Of a DNA stretch of 64,000 nt, positions 62,568 to 64,000 are shown piece after piece (position 1 is the first letter of the stretch; each line of letters opens with the position of its first letter). Where the stretch lies: positions 9,843 through 73,842 of the forward strand of contig JBFMBL010000011.1 of NCBI GenBank assembly GCA_040755195.1. Reading direction: 5' to 3'. The notes below the pieces were generated by a model. That model saw only the letters and a list, made by a program, of their open reading frames with translations. It was not told the origin of the DNA and searched no databases. The stretch is from SURF-55 sp040755195 (GTDB taxonomy: Bacteria > Bacillota > Desulfotomaculia > Desulfotomaculales > Ammonificaceae). Both the position numbers and the translations under genes were made by a program.

Positions 62568-62780
62568 GCCGTGTCCGCGTAGGCGTCCCCCCCTCAGAGC
62601 GTTCCTTGCAGACAAAAGGCAGATGCCAGGGAATTCTCACTACCATTTGTTGTCACAAGAACCGTCCCCATGACATCTGCTACCGGATTCCCGTTACCGT
62701 TGTTGTCAGCAGAACAATCCCAGTGACAATTTGCCCATGACAGTTTGAACCGTCCCCGTGACAGTTCGGTCGCACCACCA
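62568..62780 (+). repeat. Tandem CCGTCCCC / TTGTTGTCA repeat, left copy
   Basis: It contains CCGCGTAGGCGTCCCCCCCT, CAGAGCGTTCC, then two tandem units ending TTGTTGTCAC(or G)A.AGAAC and several ACCGTCCCC(A/G)TGACA motifs. The block GGATTCCCGTTACCGTTGTT then GTCAGCAGAAC recurs at 63.87 kb. GGGGACGGTTC-type motifs recur in Firmicute gene gaps and resemble REP sequences of IS200-like transposases. Confidence 0.65.
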
Positions 62781-62889
62781 CCGTGCTCAGCCTGTTTTCG
62801 TCTTCATGTCGCGAGGCCTGGGTTGTACCTGGTCTGATAAAAGCAAAACGCTGGCTATAAAGACCAGCGGGCTACCAATACATTTTGCT

Positions 62890-63390
62890 TTATACCAACT
62901 TTTCTTGTTCTCCTGCTATTTGCAAAACACTCTCATATAGCTGCCGACTTATGTATATTCCGCTATCAACTAATGTATCAAGCAAAGGCTTAATGCTCTC
63001 GACAAGACCAGCTTCTTTGGCTTTAAGCAGTACCCCAAGGGTCCCGGTAAGCGTTAAATTCAGGTACTTAGCATATCTTCTGGCGAGATAGTCGTCAATT
63101 ATCACTAAATCTGCGTTTATCTCTTTTGCCAAGACCATAACTTCTGCCTCGCCAGCATCAACGCTGGGAGTCAGAAACTGTCGGGCTTGTTCATTACTAA
63201 TTGCAACGATTTCAATAAAATCGGATTTCTCTAAAACGTCAGAACCAACTTTTGACTTACCGTCTATACTTACTTCCCGATAGACCGCTTGAGGAATATA
63301 AACTCTGCCATAGAGCTGTCTTAATAAGTCCAACTTACCGATTATGGAAAGTGAAATAATGGGAGTTGCATTTACCACAACCCTACGCAT
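62890..63390 (-). CDS. DUF3368 PIN-like toxin
   Basis: 166 residues. MRRVVVNATPIISLSIIGKL carries Asn at the position where PIN nucleases have the first Asp; VDAGEAEVMVLAKEINADLV and IIDDYLARRYAKYLNLTLTG supply the remaining acidic residues, as usual for DUF3368. It pairs with the UPF0175 gene just upstream, overlapping it by 8 bases. Such PIN-fold toxins cleave RNA. Confidence 0.88.
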   Translation of the reverse strand: MRRVVVNATPIISLSIIGKLDLLRQLYGRVYIPQAVYREVSIDGKSKVGSDVLEKSDFIEIVAISNEQARQFLTPSVDAGEAEVMVLAKEINADLVIIDDYLARRYAKYLNLTLTGTLGVLLKAKEAGLVESIKPLLDTLVDSGIYISRQLYESVLQIAGEQEKLV

Positions 63391-63640
63391 TTGTTATATC
63401 CTCTAGTAATTCAGCCTTTGTGTCATAATGAAAGATAGAAACATTGGATTTACCAAGGAATTTTATAAACTCTTCTTTTGACATTTCAGCCAGTTCTGCA
63501 CTTTGTCCCAGTGATAGTTTCTTTTCCGCATAATACTTAACCGCGATAGTTCTTTTCATTTCTTTAATGAACTCATCTCCACCTTGTCTCAGAGCCAAAA
63601 GTATCTCCTCCGGCAACTCTATCTGCCTGACAACTCTCAT
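63383..63640 (-). CDS. UPF0175 antitoxin
   Basis: 85 residues from the internal ATG 63640 after AAGGGGG. RQIELPEEILLALRQGGDEF then IKEMKRTIAVKYYAEKKLSL and GQSAELAEMSKEEFIKFLG form the UPF0175 signature, a small DNA-binding-like fold. Its overlap with the DUF3368 gene and the antitoxin-first order fit a type II toxin-antitoxin pair. Confidence 0.9.
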   Translation of the reverse strand: MRVVRQIELPEEILLALRQGGDEFIKEMKRTIAVKYYAEKKLSLGQSAELAEMSKEEFIKFLGKSNVSIFHYDTKAELLEDITNA

Positions 63641-63791
63641 TGTTCTATCCCCCTTACGAGGCAAAATACCACTGGTTTACACATTTACAGTTTACACCAT
63701 ATAGAAAAGCCGGTCAATTGCAGGAGAATTCGCACTCTGGGATACTTAATCGGTACGGCCGATGCGTGTGCTTGTTTACTTAGCCGAACCT

Positions 63792-63897
63792 TTACCCTCT
63801 CCGCGCAGGCGTCCTTCCCGCAGAGCGTTCCCCATAGACAAACGGCAGCAGCCCGCGGGATTCCCGTTACCGTTGTTGTCAGAAGAACCGTCCGAGC
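63792..63897 (+). repeat. Tandem CCGTCCCC / TTGTTGTCA repeat, right copy
   Basis: CCGCGCAGGCGTCCTTCCCG, CAGAGCGTTCCCCATAGACA and GGATTCCCGTTACCGTTGTT repeat the left copy in the same orientation. The two copies flank the UPF0175/DUF3368 pair as direct repeats about 1.2 kb apart. Confidence 0.65.
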
Positions 63898-63914
63898 GAC
63901 TGAGCAATGTCGCA

Positions 63915-64000
63915 TCATATAGCGGGTGAGAATCCCGTCAGGTAAAGATTAGCCATCAGCCTGTAGCCAGCCTTGGAGCCTTGCTGGTGACAGTAAGGTT
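63915..64000 (+). other. Possible 5' part of a group II intron (cut by window end)
   Basis: GCGGGTGAGAATCCCGTCAG, then GTAAAGATTAGCCATCAGCC, TGTAGCCAGCCTTGG and GCTGGTGACAGTAAGGTT resemble domain I text of bacterial group II introns as I remember it. The catalytic domain V and any maturase gene would lie beyond the window, so this is a pattern-based guess. Confidence 0.4.

Noticed and set aside
63685..63918. 77-codon minus-strand frame near the window end
   Set aside because: It lies over the direct repeat and its product resembles translated repeat sequence; no start signal.

Overview
The window looks like a chromosome segment of an anaerobic, GC-rich Firmicute, most likely of the Peptococcaceae (Desulfotomaculum/Pelotomaculum) or Moorella type. 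Three things point there: a complete oxygen-independent (cbi-type) cobalamin pathway, leader RNAs typical of Firmicutes (an isoleucine T-box and a glmS ribozyme), and several secreted 'copper amine oxidase N-terminal' stalk-domain proteins. The species assignment is inference; no rRNA or tRNA gene is visible.

Layout. (1) 1-4.4 kb, plus strand: the 3' end of a cobN-like chelatase gene, a stalk-domain/substrate-binding fusion, a CbiO-type ATPase, a 55-codon peptide gene and a radical SAM/SPASM enzyme. The last two form a likely peptide precursor/maturase pair next to cobalt genes. (2) 4.5-19.9 kb, plus strand: corrin ring genes cbiDE (fused), cbiT, cbiL, cbiF, cbiG, cbiH, cobK, cbiX, cbiC, cobQ, cobB, cobT, then the B12 importer btuFCD. 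(3) 19.95-23.5 kb, minus strand, convergent with it: cobU, cobD, cobS and cbiB for nucleotide loop assembly. (4) 23.6-27.3 kb, minus: glmS with a glmS ribozyme leader, and glmM. (5) 27.4-41.5 kb, minus: a branched-chain amino acid run (ilvE, ilvD, ilvB, ilvN, ilvC, a second ilvB, leuA, leuC, leuD, cimA) behind a sigma-A-type promoter and an Ile T-box. leuB and ilvA are absent. (6) 41.5-46.5 kb, minus: repair enzymes and envelope genes, with decayed fragments of an ABC permease, a LysM/L,D-transpeptidase and a response regulator. (7) 46.9-64 kb: an accessory mosaic with nucleotidyltransferase and MNT/HEPN modules, a xerC fragment, an uncharacterised HTH/coiled-coil protein, a phosphodiester glycosidase, a WapI-like immunity protein, an ADP-ribosylglycohydrolase, a three-gene DUF6361/PLD/helicase defence cluster (Azaca-like), and a UPF0175/DUF3368 toxin-antitoxin pair. 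The window ends in sequence resembling a group II intron.

The most unusual content lies between genes. Three repeat families overlie one another. Family A: a ~180-270 bp imperfect-hairpin repeat in five copies. One fills the cbiH-cobK gap, two end in the Shine-Dalgarno sequences of cobQ and cobT, and one sits inside the T-box leader directly after Stem I. Family B: a 94-98 bp element with perfect 10-11 bp inverted ends (CCCAGCACTCA) and a core that differs in each copy. Two copies replace the apex of another repeat, and a 28 bp core-less palindrome with the same ends lies inside the cobQ reading frame. Family C: a CCACAGAG-type repeat.

Together regions 1-3 would take up cobalt and corrinoids and make adenosylcobalamin precursors de novo. 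Region 5 would make Val, Leu and Ile, with Ile arising by the citramalate route.
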